From NCBI GenBank assembly GCA_902796045.1, contig CADBNQ010000148.1, positions 1-6,066 of the forward strand: DNA of 6,066 nt. Reading direction: 5' to 3'. Made by a program: the position numbers and the translations under genes. Below the pieces are notes generated by a model. That model was not told where the DNA came from, searched no databases, and saw only the letters and a program-made list of their open reading frames with translations. This DNA is from an uncultured Lachnospiraceae bacterium (GTDB lineage Bacteria > Bacillota > Clostridia > Lachnospirales > Lachnospiraceae). Shown one piece after another: positions 1-5,368 of this stretch. Numbering within the stretch: the first letter of the stretch is position 1; each line of letters opens with the position of its first letter.

Positions 1-185
1 AGGGGAGAGAAGACGCCTTCTCCAATCCGGATGTGAGAAAAGACACTGCCCCCTCTCTGGGCCATCCCGATGGTCTCAGCTGTGTGTACAGGAAGGTCCC
101 CTGCCATAGCTGCTGCGGCAATAAGACGGGATGCCAGTATAGTGCCCTGGCCGCCGACTCCGCACAGGATAATATTCTTTTTCAT
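1..185 (-). CDS. iorB: Indolepyruvate:ferredoxin oxidoreductase beta subunit, N-terminal part (cut by window edge)
   Basis: This is the start of the small (beta/gamma-type) subunit of indolepyruvate:ferredoxin oxidoreductase, which pairs with IorA in the cytoplasm to convert arylpyruvates to aryl-acetyl-CoA with ferredoxin reduction. Only 61 codons are present; the rest lies beyond the left edge. The visible protein begins MKKNIILCGVGGQG, with a glycine-rich GVGGQG loop at residues 9-14 and the family-typical AQRGGSV motif at 43-49. Both are characteristic of the gamma domain of 2-ketoacid oxidoreductases. The ATG (185-183) overlaps the iorA TGA (184-182) as ATGA. An AGGAGG (199-194) inside the end of iorA sits 8 bases upstream, so translation is probably coupled to iorA and gives equal amounts of the two subunits. 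Family assignment is strong. Substrate preference among indole-, phenyl- and hydroxyphenylpyruvate cannot be read from this fragment. Confidence 0.93.
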   Translation of the reverse strand, partial: MKKNIILCGVGGQGTILASRLIAAAAMAGDLPVHTAETIGMAQRGGSVFSHIRIGEGVFSP

Positions 186-2023
186 GACCTGGTCCTCCTT
201 TCCTGTGTATCGTTCTTCAGGCCGCCATGAATGGCAGCAGCCGGACAGATCTGTTCACAGAGTGTGCAGCCCGTGCACTGACCAGCGTCGATCCGGACCT
301 TACTGCCTGTCTCATCCAGGACCAGGGCCGGACAGCCCAGCTGGTTGATGCATTTCTTACAGCCGATGCATTGATCCGCATCGACCACAGATTTTCCGCC
401 GGGTTTTGATATGGCAATGCAGGGTGAGCGGAAAATCACTGCCTTTACTCCGGGCAGGGCGTCAATCCGGCGGACAGCTTCTACAGACTGTTCATAGTCC
501 AGAGGATCCAGCACCTCGACCGTGGTCAGGCCGATGGCCTCAAGGATCTTCTCCATGCTGACTCTGGCAACGATGTCGCCCATGATGGTCCTCCCCGTGC
601 CGGGATGAGGCTGGTGGCCGGTCATGGCAGTCGTGGAATTATCCAGGATCACCAGGGTCATATTGGCCTGGTTATAAAATGCATTGATCGTCCCGGTGAT
701 ACCGGATGCGAAAAAGGTGGAATCACCTACAAAAGCAAAACAGTGTGTCTCCGGGTCCATGTGGCCCACACCCTGGGCGATGCCAAGGCCTGCGCCCATG
801 CACAGGCAGGTGTCACACATATCCAGAGGAGCTGCGTTCCCAAGAGTATAGCAGCCGATATCCCCGCAGTAGATGGTCTTTTTTCCCTTCATAGCCATCT
901 TGACGATGTAGAAGGAAGCCCGGTGGGGACAGCCGGCGCAGAGCACCGGCGGACGGACCGGCAGGGGCGGGGGAGCGGGAAGGACCCTTTCCTCTGTCTT
1001 ACGGCCGGTAAAATGACTGATGGCGGCGGCTGTGATCTCCCTGCTGTTCTCGCCGGATGGAGGGAGGTGGCCTGTCAGCTTACCCAGAATCTTCACCGGG
1101 AGCCTGTACTTGCCGCAGACGTAGGTCAGAGCCCGCTCGATGACAGGGTCAAGCTCTTCAATGCAGAGAACTTCATCAAGGCCTTCCAGGAAGGTCAGGG
1201 CAAGCTTCTCCGGGAAGGGGAAGGGGGTTGCCACTCTGAAGATCCTGGTCTTTTCGATGCCGGGACTGTCCTGCGTATACATGAAGCTGATCCCCTGGGT
1301 GGCGATCCCTTTCCGCAGGCTGCCGTCTTTCTCCGGCAGAATGCAGTTCCTATCGTAGTCGGAAAAGGTGTCTGAAAGCTCTGCGTTTCTTTTCTCGATC
1401 AGCGCATGGTTTTTCACGGAGAGTCTGGGAAAGATGACCCATCTGGAGGGGTCCTTTTCAAAACCCTTCATGGGATGAGTCCGGTACTCTTCCGGATCGT
1501 GGACATCAACAGAGGCATAGCCGTGATCGATCCTGGTGGTGGGACGGAAAAAGACAGGTGTCTTGTATTTCTCTGAAAAATCAAAAGCCTCTCCGATCAT
1601 GGTGTAGGCCTCCTCCACGGAACAGGGGTCGAAAACCGGGACCTTGGAATAGGCTCCGAAGGTTCGGGTGTCCTGCTCGGTCTGGGAGGAGATCGGTCCG
1701 GGGTCATCAGCCACGAGGATGACCATCCCGCCTTCGACGCCGATGTATTCCAGGCTCATCAGGGGATCGGCAGCCACATTCAGGCCTACCTGTTTCATGG
1801 TCACCAGAACTCTGGCTCCGCTGTAGGCCGCGCCTGCTGCCACCTCCATGGCCGCCTTTTCGTTGATCGACCACTCTACGTATACATTACCGGGATTTCT
1901 CTTAGCCACAGTCTCCAGTACCTCCGTGGAGGGAGTCCCCGGATATCCGGCTGCCAGATTCACTCCGGCAGCAAGTGCTCCCAGCGCGATGGCTTCATTT
2001 CCCATCAAAAACTCTTTATGCAT
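182..2023 (-). CDS. iorA: Indolepyruvate:ferredoxin oxidoreductase alpha subunit
   Basis: This is the 613-residue large, catalytic subunit. It performs thiamine-diphosphate-dependent oxidative decarboxylation of arylpyruvates to aryl-acetyl-CoA and passes electrons through its own iron-sulfur clusters to ferredoxin. Domains in order: an N-terminal pyrimidine-binding domain (GNEAIALGALAAG near 8-20, AAGYPGTPSTE near 24-34); a middle domain to about 345; a proline-rich linker (349-359); the CAGCPHR motif (362-368); the TPP/Mg site GDS at 433-435 with the paired DN at 461-462; and a C-terminal ferredoxin domain with Cys552, 555, 558, 564 and Cys583, 586, 589, 593, enough for two [4Fe-4S] clusters. 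The length fits the family. The frame is open 16 codons further upstream to 2071, but I chose the ATG at 2023 because AAAGGGG lies 6 bases before it and MHKEFLMGNEA matches the usual IorA N-terminus. It is third-from-promoter logic reversed: second gene of the aminotransferase-iorA-iorB operon. Confidence 0.95.
   Translation of the reverse strand: MHKEFLMGNEAIALGALAAGVNLAAGYPGTPSTEVLETVAKRNPGNVYVEWSINEKAAMEVAAGAAYSGARVLVTMKQVGLNVAADPLMSLEYIGVEGGMVILVADDPGPISSQTEQDTRTFGAYSKVPVFDPCSVEEAYTMIGEAFDFSEKYKTPVFFRPTTRIDHGYASVDVHDPEEYRTHPMKGFEKDPSRWVIFPRLSVKNHALIEKRNAELSDTFSDYDRNCILPEKDGSLRKGIATQGISFMYTQDSPGIEKTRIFRVATPFPFPEKLALTFLEGLDEVLCIEELDPVIERALTYVCGKYRLPVKILGKLTGHLPPSGENSREITAAAISHFTGRKTEERVLPAPPPLPVRPPVLCAGCPHRASFYIVKMAMKGKKTIYCGDIGCYTLGNAAPLDMCDTCLCMGAGLGIAQGVGHMDPETHCFAFVGDSTFFASGITGTINAFYNQANMTLVILDNSTTAMTGHQPHPGTGRTIMGDIVARVSMEKILEAIGLTTVEVLDPLDYEQSVEAVRRIDALPGVKAVIFRSPCIAISKPGGKSVVDADQCIGCKKCINQLGCPALVLDETGSKVRIDAGQCTGCTLCEQICPAAAIHGGLKNDTQERRTRS
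194..199 (-). promoter_or_regulatory. Ribosome binding site of iorB, inside the end of iorA
   Basis: A perfect AGGAGG on the minus strand lies 8 bases upstream of the iorB ATG at 185 and within the last codons of iorA. Together with the ATGA stop/start overlap it indicates translational coupling of the two subunits. Confidence 0.8.
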
Positions 2024-2029
2024 GCTGTT

Positions 2030-2036
2030 CCCCTTT
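2030..2036 (-). promoter_or_regulatory. Ribosome binding site deciding the iorA start
   Basis: On the minus strand AAAGGGG sits 6 bases upstream of the ATG at 2023-2021, in the 19-base gap after the aminotransferase stop. It supports starting iorA at 2023 and not at the in-frame ATG at 2071, which would lie inside the end of the aminotransferase gene. Confidence 0.75.
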
Positions 2037-2042
2037 CTATAA

Positions 2043-3200
2043 TCAGAGAATCTCTCCGATTCTCGCTGCAATCTCTGCCATCTCTTCTGCCGGCCTTACC
2101 AGGGCGAATCGGATATAACCTTCCCCTCTCGGGCCGAAAGCTGTACCCGGGGTGCCGATGATTCCTGTTTTATCCATAAGCTCTTCTATGAAGGATACAG
2201 AAGTATAGCCGTCCGGAACCGGCAGCCAGACAAACATGGTGCCGTCAGAATCCGGGACATCCCAGCCGGCTTTCCTTAAACCGCCGCACAGGGCATCCCT
2301 GCGGCGCTGGTATTCCTGACACTGGGCCCGGATCTCATCCAGGGGGCCGGTCAGGGCAGCCACCGCAGCCTTCTGGGCGGGATAGGGAATCCCGAAATCA
2401 TACTGGCTTCGAAGAAGCTTCAAGGCATCTATGATCTCCTTGTTGCCGATCAGATAAGACAGGCGGAGCCCGGTCAGGTTGAAAGATTTGGACAGGGAGA
2501 AAAACTCTGCGCCTACCTCCCTGGCCCCGGGCAGGGACAGGAAGGAAAAACCTTCTCGTCCGTCAAAGATGATATCAGAGTAGGCATTGTCATTGATAAT
2601 AAAGAATCCGTACTTTCTGGCCAGCTCGATCGTATGGAGATACATTTCCTTTGGTGCTGCCGCACCAACAGGATTAGAGGGATATGAGAGGACGATGAAC
2701 TTCGCCCGTCTGAGCACATCCTCAGGAACAGACTCCATATCCGGAAGAAAATGATTCTTTTCTTCCAGTCCGTAAAAGTAGATCTCGGCGTCTGCCAGAA
2801 GAGCGCCGGCTTCGTAGATCGGGTATCCCGGATCCGGCAGCAGGATAATGTCGCCGGGATCTGCCAGGGCCATGGCAAGATGTCCCATGCCCTCCTGGGT
2901 TCCGTGGACACCGGTAATCTCATCCGGCCGGATCTCTGTCTGGTAGCGGTCCCTGTAGTAGGAGACCAGGGCGTCAAGCACCTCCGGGGTATCCGTCAGC
3001 GAATACCGGTAATTCGCAGGGTCAAGGGATGCTTCCGACACAGCCTTCATGATGTGTGCCGGCGGCTTGAAGTCCGGTGTGCCGATGGACAGGTTGATCA
3101 CCTGACGCCCTGAAGCAATCAGCTGTTCTTTTTTCTCGTCCATTGCCGCAAAGATACCGGTCTGAAATTTATTTAAACGATCAGCTCTCTTAAAATCCAT
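2043..3200 (-). CDS. PLP-dependent class I/II aminotransferase, probably acting on aromatic amino acids
   Basis: This 385-residue cytoplasmic fold-type I aminotransferase resembles the aspartate/LL-diaminopimelate aminotransferase group. The visible active site is complete: a phosphate-binding turn GTQEG (100-104); DPGYP (123-127), with Tyr126 expected to stack near the cofactor; YPSNP (173-177), whose Asn176 contacts the PLP O3'; Asp204 in INDNAYSD for the pyridine nitrogen, with Tyr207; Lys238 in SLSKSFNLTG as the Schiff-base lysine; and Arg364 in YIRFAL for the substrate carboxylate. The start at 3200 has GGAGG (3212-3208) 7 bases upstream. The stop is followed after 19 bases by iorA, and a promoter lies just upstream, so it is first in the operon. 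Homology alone does not give the substrate. The link to iorAB suggests formation of indolepyruvate, phenylpyruvate or hydroxyphenylpyruvate from Trp, Phe or Tyr. Alanine, aspartate or diaminopimelate use remains possible. Confidence 0.92.
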   Translation of the reverse strand: MDFKRADRLNKFQTGIFAAMDEKKEQLIASGRQVINLSIGTPDFKPPAHIMKAVSEASLDPANYRYSLTDTPEVLDALVSYYRDRYQTEIRPDEITGVHGTQEGMGHLAMALADPGDIILLPDPGYPIYEAGALLADAEIYFYGLEEKNHFLPDMESVPEDVLRRAKFIVLSYPSNPVGAAAPKEMYLHTIELARKYGFFIINDNAYSDIIFDGREGFSFLSLPGAREVGAEFFSLSKSFNLTGLRLSYLIGNKEIIDALKLLRSQYDFGIPYPAQKAAVAALTGPLDEIRAQCQEYQRRRDALCGGLRKAGWDVPDSDGTMFVWLPVPDGYTSVSFIEELMDKTGIIGTPGTAFGPRGEGYIRFALVRPAEEMAEIAARIGEIL

Positions 3201-3240
3201 GTTCTTTCCTCCGGAATAGTAATACCGTCATATCATATTT

Positions 3241-3272
3241 GGGCATTGTTTTTTTGCTTCTATATAATGCCC
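3241..3272. repeat. Inverted repeat GGGCATT-N18-AATGCCC overlapping the minus-strand -10
   Basis: Perfect 7-base arms at 3241-3247 and 3266-3272 are separated by 18 bases. The right arm overlaps the -10 element of the minus-strand promoter and the left arm lies in the early leader, a placement suited to a repressor binding site. Read on the plus strand it would form a 7-bp hairpin followed two bases later by eight T (3275-3282), which resembles a weak intrinsic terminator against antisense transcription into the divergent region. The long loop makes that less likely. It cannot form a hairpin in the minus-strand mRNA, because the predicted start site lies between the arms. Confidence 0.45.
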
Positions 3273-3292
3273 TGTTTTTTTTCAGGTGTCAA
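3264..3292 (-). promoter_or_regulatory. Sigma-A-type promoter of the aminotransferase-iorAB operon
   Basis: On the minus strand a perfect -35 TTGACA (3292-3287) is followed by a 17-base spacer and a -10 CATTAT (3269-3264, four of six consensus matches). An alternative -10, ATTATA at 3268-3263, would give an 18-base spacer. Transcription would start near 3257, leaving a leader of about 55 bases before the aminotransferase ATG at 3200. No other comparable minus-strand promoter was seen between the genes of this operon. Confidence 0.7.
3271..3286. repeat. Inverted repeat CCTG-T8-CAGG filling the promoter spacer
   Basis: A perfect four-base dyad around a run of eight T (A on the minus strand) occupies 16 of the 17 spacer bases between the -35 and -10 of the minus-strand operon. 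It may be an operator half-site pair, or a chance dyad around an A-tract that bends the promoter. The arms are short, so the evidence for function is weak. Confidence 0.4.
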
Positions 3293-3339
3293 CAAACATT
3301 TTTCAATCAATAGAGGAATTATATTGTAAAATGTGTTAG

Positions 3340-3345
3340 TATAAT
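3340..3345 (+). promoter_or_regulatory. Probable -10 element (TATAAT) of the acyltransferase operon
   Basis: A perfect TATAAT lies 58 bases upstream of the acyltransferase ATG in very AT-rich DNA. The sequence 17 bases upstream (3317-3322, AATTAT) is a poor -35, and the TTGTAA at 3324-3329 is too close. TTGTAA could instead pair, at 18 bases, with TAATCT at 3348-3353. The promoter is therefore likely but its exact register is uncertain; the start site would be near 3351-3360. Confidence 0.5.
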
Positions 3346-3365
3346 AATAATCTATTATAAACTCG

Positions 3366-3386
3366 CCCGGGAGGAATGTTCCCGGG
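3366..3386 (+). promoter_or_regulatory. GC-rich hairpin/palindrome in the acyltransferase 5' leader
   Basis: CCCGGGA (3366-3372) and TCCCGGG (3380-3386) form a 7-bp stem around a 7-base loop, extendable by a G-U pair at each end. It stands out sharply in AT-rich surroundings. It ends five bases before the AAGAGGG ribosome binding site (3392-3398) of the acyltransferase gene. It is followed by only TCTTT, so it is a poor intrinsic terminator. It could be a leader RNA structure that modulates translation or stability, or a DNA operator palindrome downstream of the promoter. Confidence 0.6.
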
Positions 3387-3403
3387 TCTTTAAGAGGGCA
3401 GAT

Positions 3404-4738
3404 ATGGCTACCGGAAATTATAAATGGTATAAACTTGATAATGCAGCCACCATCGTGCCTGCCACCGCAAGGGGTTCGGATACCCGCGTATTCAGGGTTA
3501 CCTGTGAGCTTAAGGAGGATGTGGACGCAGAGTATCTCCAGGAAGCACTGGATGAAGCTCTGCAGGAGTTTCCCCATTTTAATGTGGTGCTCAGAAAGGG
3601 ATTTTTCTGGTATTATCTGGACAGCACAGACCAAAGACCGAAGGTCCGGCGTGAAGAGATCCCGGCCTGCAGTCCTTTGTTCTTTTCAGGAAGACGGAGT
3701 ATCCTTTATCGGGTCAGCTATTTCAGGAGACGGATCAATCTGGAGATGTTTCATGCCCTGGCAGACGGGACCGGCGGTTTTTTATTCATGAAGAAACTGG
3801 TCATGATCTACTGTCACATGAGATACGGGACGGCCGTGCCGCCCAATGAGGATATCCTGTCGTCAGCGGATGAGAAGAACAAGGATGCCTTTGCCCATTT
3901 CTACAGCAGAGAGAAGAGCAGCAGCCAGCTGTGGAAGATGATGTCCATGAAAGCTTACCAGATCCGCCAGGATAAGGATGACAACATGCAGAATCACCTG
4001 GTGGAGGGGACGGTATCCGCCAGAGCATTTGTCGAGGTTGCCCATAGATACCATACTACGGCAGGCATCCTGACAGTAGCTCTCTACATAGAAGCAGTGA
4101 TCAAGTCAATGGCGATCAAGGATTACAGATATCCCCTGGTCGTCAGTGTGCCGGTCAACCTGCGGCAGTATTTCCCGTCAGATACGACCAGAAACTTTTT
4201 TGGTGTGATCAATATTGAGTTCAGGGCAGAAGACTATGACGGCACGCTCGAGAGCATCCTGCCCAGTGTCAGAGCATCCTTTGACAGGCAGCTGTCCGAA
4301 GAGAACATCCGGGCGACCATGAACGGCTACAGTGCCCTTCAGCACAATGTCATCATCAAGATGCTCCCTCTATTTCTCAAGGACCTGGGGATCATGTTCT
4401 TTTCCCACCTGACCAGAAAGGGGACTACGGCAACACTTTCCAATCTGGGCAGGATACAGATGCCGGAGGAACTTGCCCAATATATCGACCGTTTTTCCGG
4501 TTTTATGTCGACACAGAACATGCAGATCTGTATCTCCACCTACAATGATAAGATGGTTTTCGGTGCAGTATCTGCCTATTCAGAACACAGAGTCCTCCTG
4601 GGCTTTTTCAGGAAGCTCAGATCCCTGGGGCTGTCTGTGGAGATTGCTTCCAATGATTATGATGCAGGATTCGGCTGCAGGGAGGTGGATAAGGATGCAG
4701 TATTGTCCGAAATGCAAAGTGCACATACGGGGGAATAA
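3404..4738 (+). CDS. HxxxDG condensation-like acyltransferase (alcohol acetyltransferase-like)
   Basis: This 444-residue protein looks like a stand-alone member of the chloramphenicol-acetyltransferase/condensation-domain superfamily, the group that holds alcohol acetyltransferases, PapA proteins and wax-ester synthases. These transfer an acyl group from CoA or a carrier protein to a hydroxyl or amine. The catalytic motif HALADG (His117, Asp121, Gly122) is intact and follows INLEMF, as in the family. Further family-like segments are the N-terminal LDNAA (11-15), GFFWYYLD (66-73), SVPVNLRQYFPS (248-259) followed by NFFG, and the late TLSNLG (344-349). There is no signal peptide or clear membrane helix, so it is probably cytosolic. 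ATG at 3404 has AAGAGGG 5 bases upstream. It is first of a three-gene plus-strand unit and overlaps the next gene by 44 bases. Donor and acceptor are unknown, and a database label of alcohol acetyltransferase should be read as fold only. Confidence 0.85.
   Translation: MATGNYKWYKLDNAATIVPATARGSDTRVFRVTCELKEDVDAEYLQEALDEALQEFPHFNVVLRKGFFWYYLDSTDQRPKVRREEIPACSPLFFSGRRSILYRVSYFRRRINLEMFHALADGTGGFLFMKKLVMIYCHMRYGTAVPPNEDILSSADEKNKDAFAHFYSREKSSSQLWKMMSMKAYQIRQDKDDNMQNHLVEGTVSARAFVEVAHRYHTTAGILTVALYIEAVIKSMAIKDYRYPLVVSVPVNLRQYFPSDTTRNFFGVINIEFRAEDYDGTLESILPSVRASFDRQLSEENIRATMNGYSALQHNVIIKMLPLFLKDLGIMFFSHLTRKGTTATLSNLGRIQMPEELAQYIDRFSGFMSTQNMQICISTYNDKMVFGAVSAYSEHRVLLGFFRKLRSLGLSVEIASNDYDAGFGCREVDKDAVLSEMQSAHTGE
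4680..4688 (+). promoter_or_regulatory. Ribosome binding site deciding the start of the zinc-ribbon membrane protein
   Basis: GGGAGGTGG (GGAGG core at 4681-4685) lies inside the acyltransferase gene, 9 bases before the ATG at 4695. It supports an internal start in a different frame and excludes the much earlier ATG at 4473, whose extra 74 codons have no family-like features and simply read the acyltransferase in another frame. Confidence 0.8.
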
Positions 4739-5354
4739 ACGCTGCTGTCCTCTTTGTGAAGGCAGCCTGACAGGTTCTCCTTCCGACCCGGCATTCCCTG
4801 CTCTGGAGCAGAGGCGGTTCAGCTTTTCTCTGATCTTTAAAGTGTGCCTTTTCCTCTTTGTGATTGTCGAGGTCGTGATGATGATGATCAATATCATGAC
4901 CCATTTTCAGTATCATCTGCCCGGCCTGATCATGATGTGGGCGCCCTTTGTTCTTTTAGATCTGGGCGTTGCCTTTTATTACAGGGGAAATATCATAAAG
5001 CTGATCTCGGGACAGGCCTATGTACTGATGGCTGTCTGCTTTTTGATCGACAGACATAACGGACATCTCTCGTGGAGTATACAGTGGGTGATTCCTGCCA
5101 CCCTGCTCAGCCTGATTATCGTAACTATTATCATCGGATACGCAGTCGGCCTGCGGATGGTGGATTATATGATCTACCTGGCTCTGGACGTCCTGCTTTC
5201 GGTGCTTCAGCTCATCCCTGTGTACCTGGGAATCAACACGATGCCCTATGCCGCAGTGATCAGCGTGGGAGTGATGATCGTGATCGCCGCTTTTGTAGTT
5301 ATCTTTCGTTCACGGGATCTCGGCAATGCATTTTCAAAATATATGAATGTGTGA
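4695..5354 (+). CDS. Zinc-ribbon, multi-pass membrane protein (DUF6320-like)
   Basis: This 219-residue protein has no assigned function. The N-terminus (MQYCPKC) carries a rubredoxin-like zinc ribbon with Cys4, Cys7, Cys18 and Cys21 (CPKC and CPLC knuckles). A short linker follows, then about six hydrophobic segments near residues 44-67, 75-95, 103-118, 129-150, 156-180 and 184-204, and a short charged tail. It therefore sits in the cytoplasmic membrane, with the ribbon most likely on the cytosolic side. The architecture and its place after a condensation-like acyltransferase match what I remember of the uncharacterised DUF6320 family; this is recall, not a search. The start at 4695 is fixed by a strong ribosome binding site and by the zinc ribbon beginning at residue 4. 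It overlaps the acyltransferase by 44 bases in another frame and ends 14 bases before the esterase gene, so coupled expression is likely. It may anchor or regulate the two enzymes. Confidence 0.85.
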   Translation: MQYCPKCKVHIRGNKRCCPLCEGSLTGSPSDPAFPALEQRRFSFSLIFKVCLFLFVIVEVVMMMINIMTHFQYHLPGLIMMWAPFVLLDLGVAFYYRGNIIKLISGQAYVLMAVCFLIDRHNGHLSWSIQWVIPATLLSLIIVTIIIGYAVGLRMVDYMIYLALDVLLSVLQLIPVYLGINTMPYAAVISVGVMIVIAAFVVIFRSRDLGNAFSKYMNV

Positions 5355-5368
5355 CAGAAAGGAATACG

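Noticed and set aside
605..1375. 256-codon plus-strand open frame antisense to iorA
   Set aside because: It lies wholly inside the well-supported iorA gene, has no recognisable motif or convincing ribosome binding site, and is the kind of open frame expected opposite GC-rich coding DNA.
2024..2071. 16-codon longer iorA start at 2071
   Set aside because: It would overlap the aminotransferase, adds a charged stretch not typical of IorA, and lacks the good ribosome binding site found before the ATG at 2023.
2751..3113. 120-codon plus-strand open frame antisense to the aminotransferase
   Set aside because: It is contained within the aminotransferase gene, whose active-site residues are all intact, and has no independent support.
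3241..3282. Rho-independent terminator on the plus strand
   Set aside because: The T-run is good, but the 7-bp stem has an 18-base loop and no plus-strand gene lies upstream in the window. It was kept only as an inverted repeat.
3260..3634. 124-codon minus-strand open frame across the intergenic region and the acyltransferase start
   Set aside because: It runs through the predicted promoters and antisense to conserved acyltransferase codons, with no family-like content. Its hydrophobic stretches come from AT-rich DNA.
4473..4694. N-terminal extension of the zinc-ribbon membrane protein from the ATG at 4473
   Set aside because: These 74 codons are the acyltransferase gene read in another frame. 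The strong ribosome binding site and the zinc ribbon both point to the ATG at 4695.
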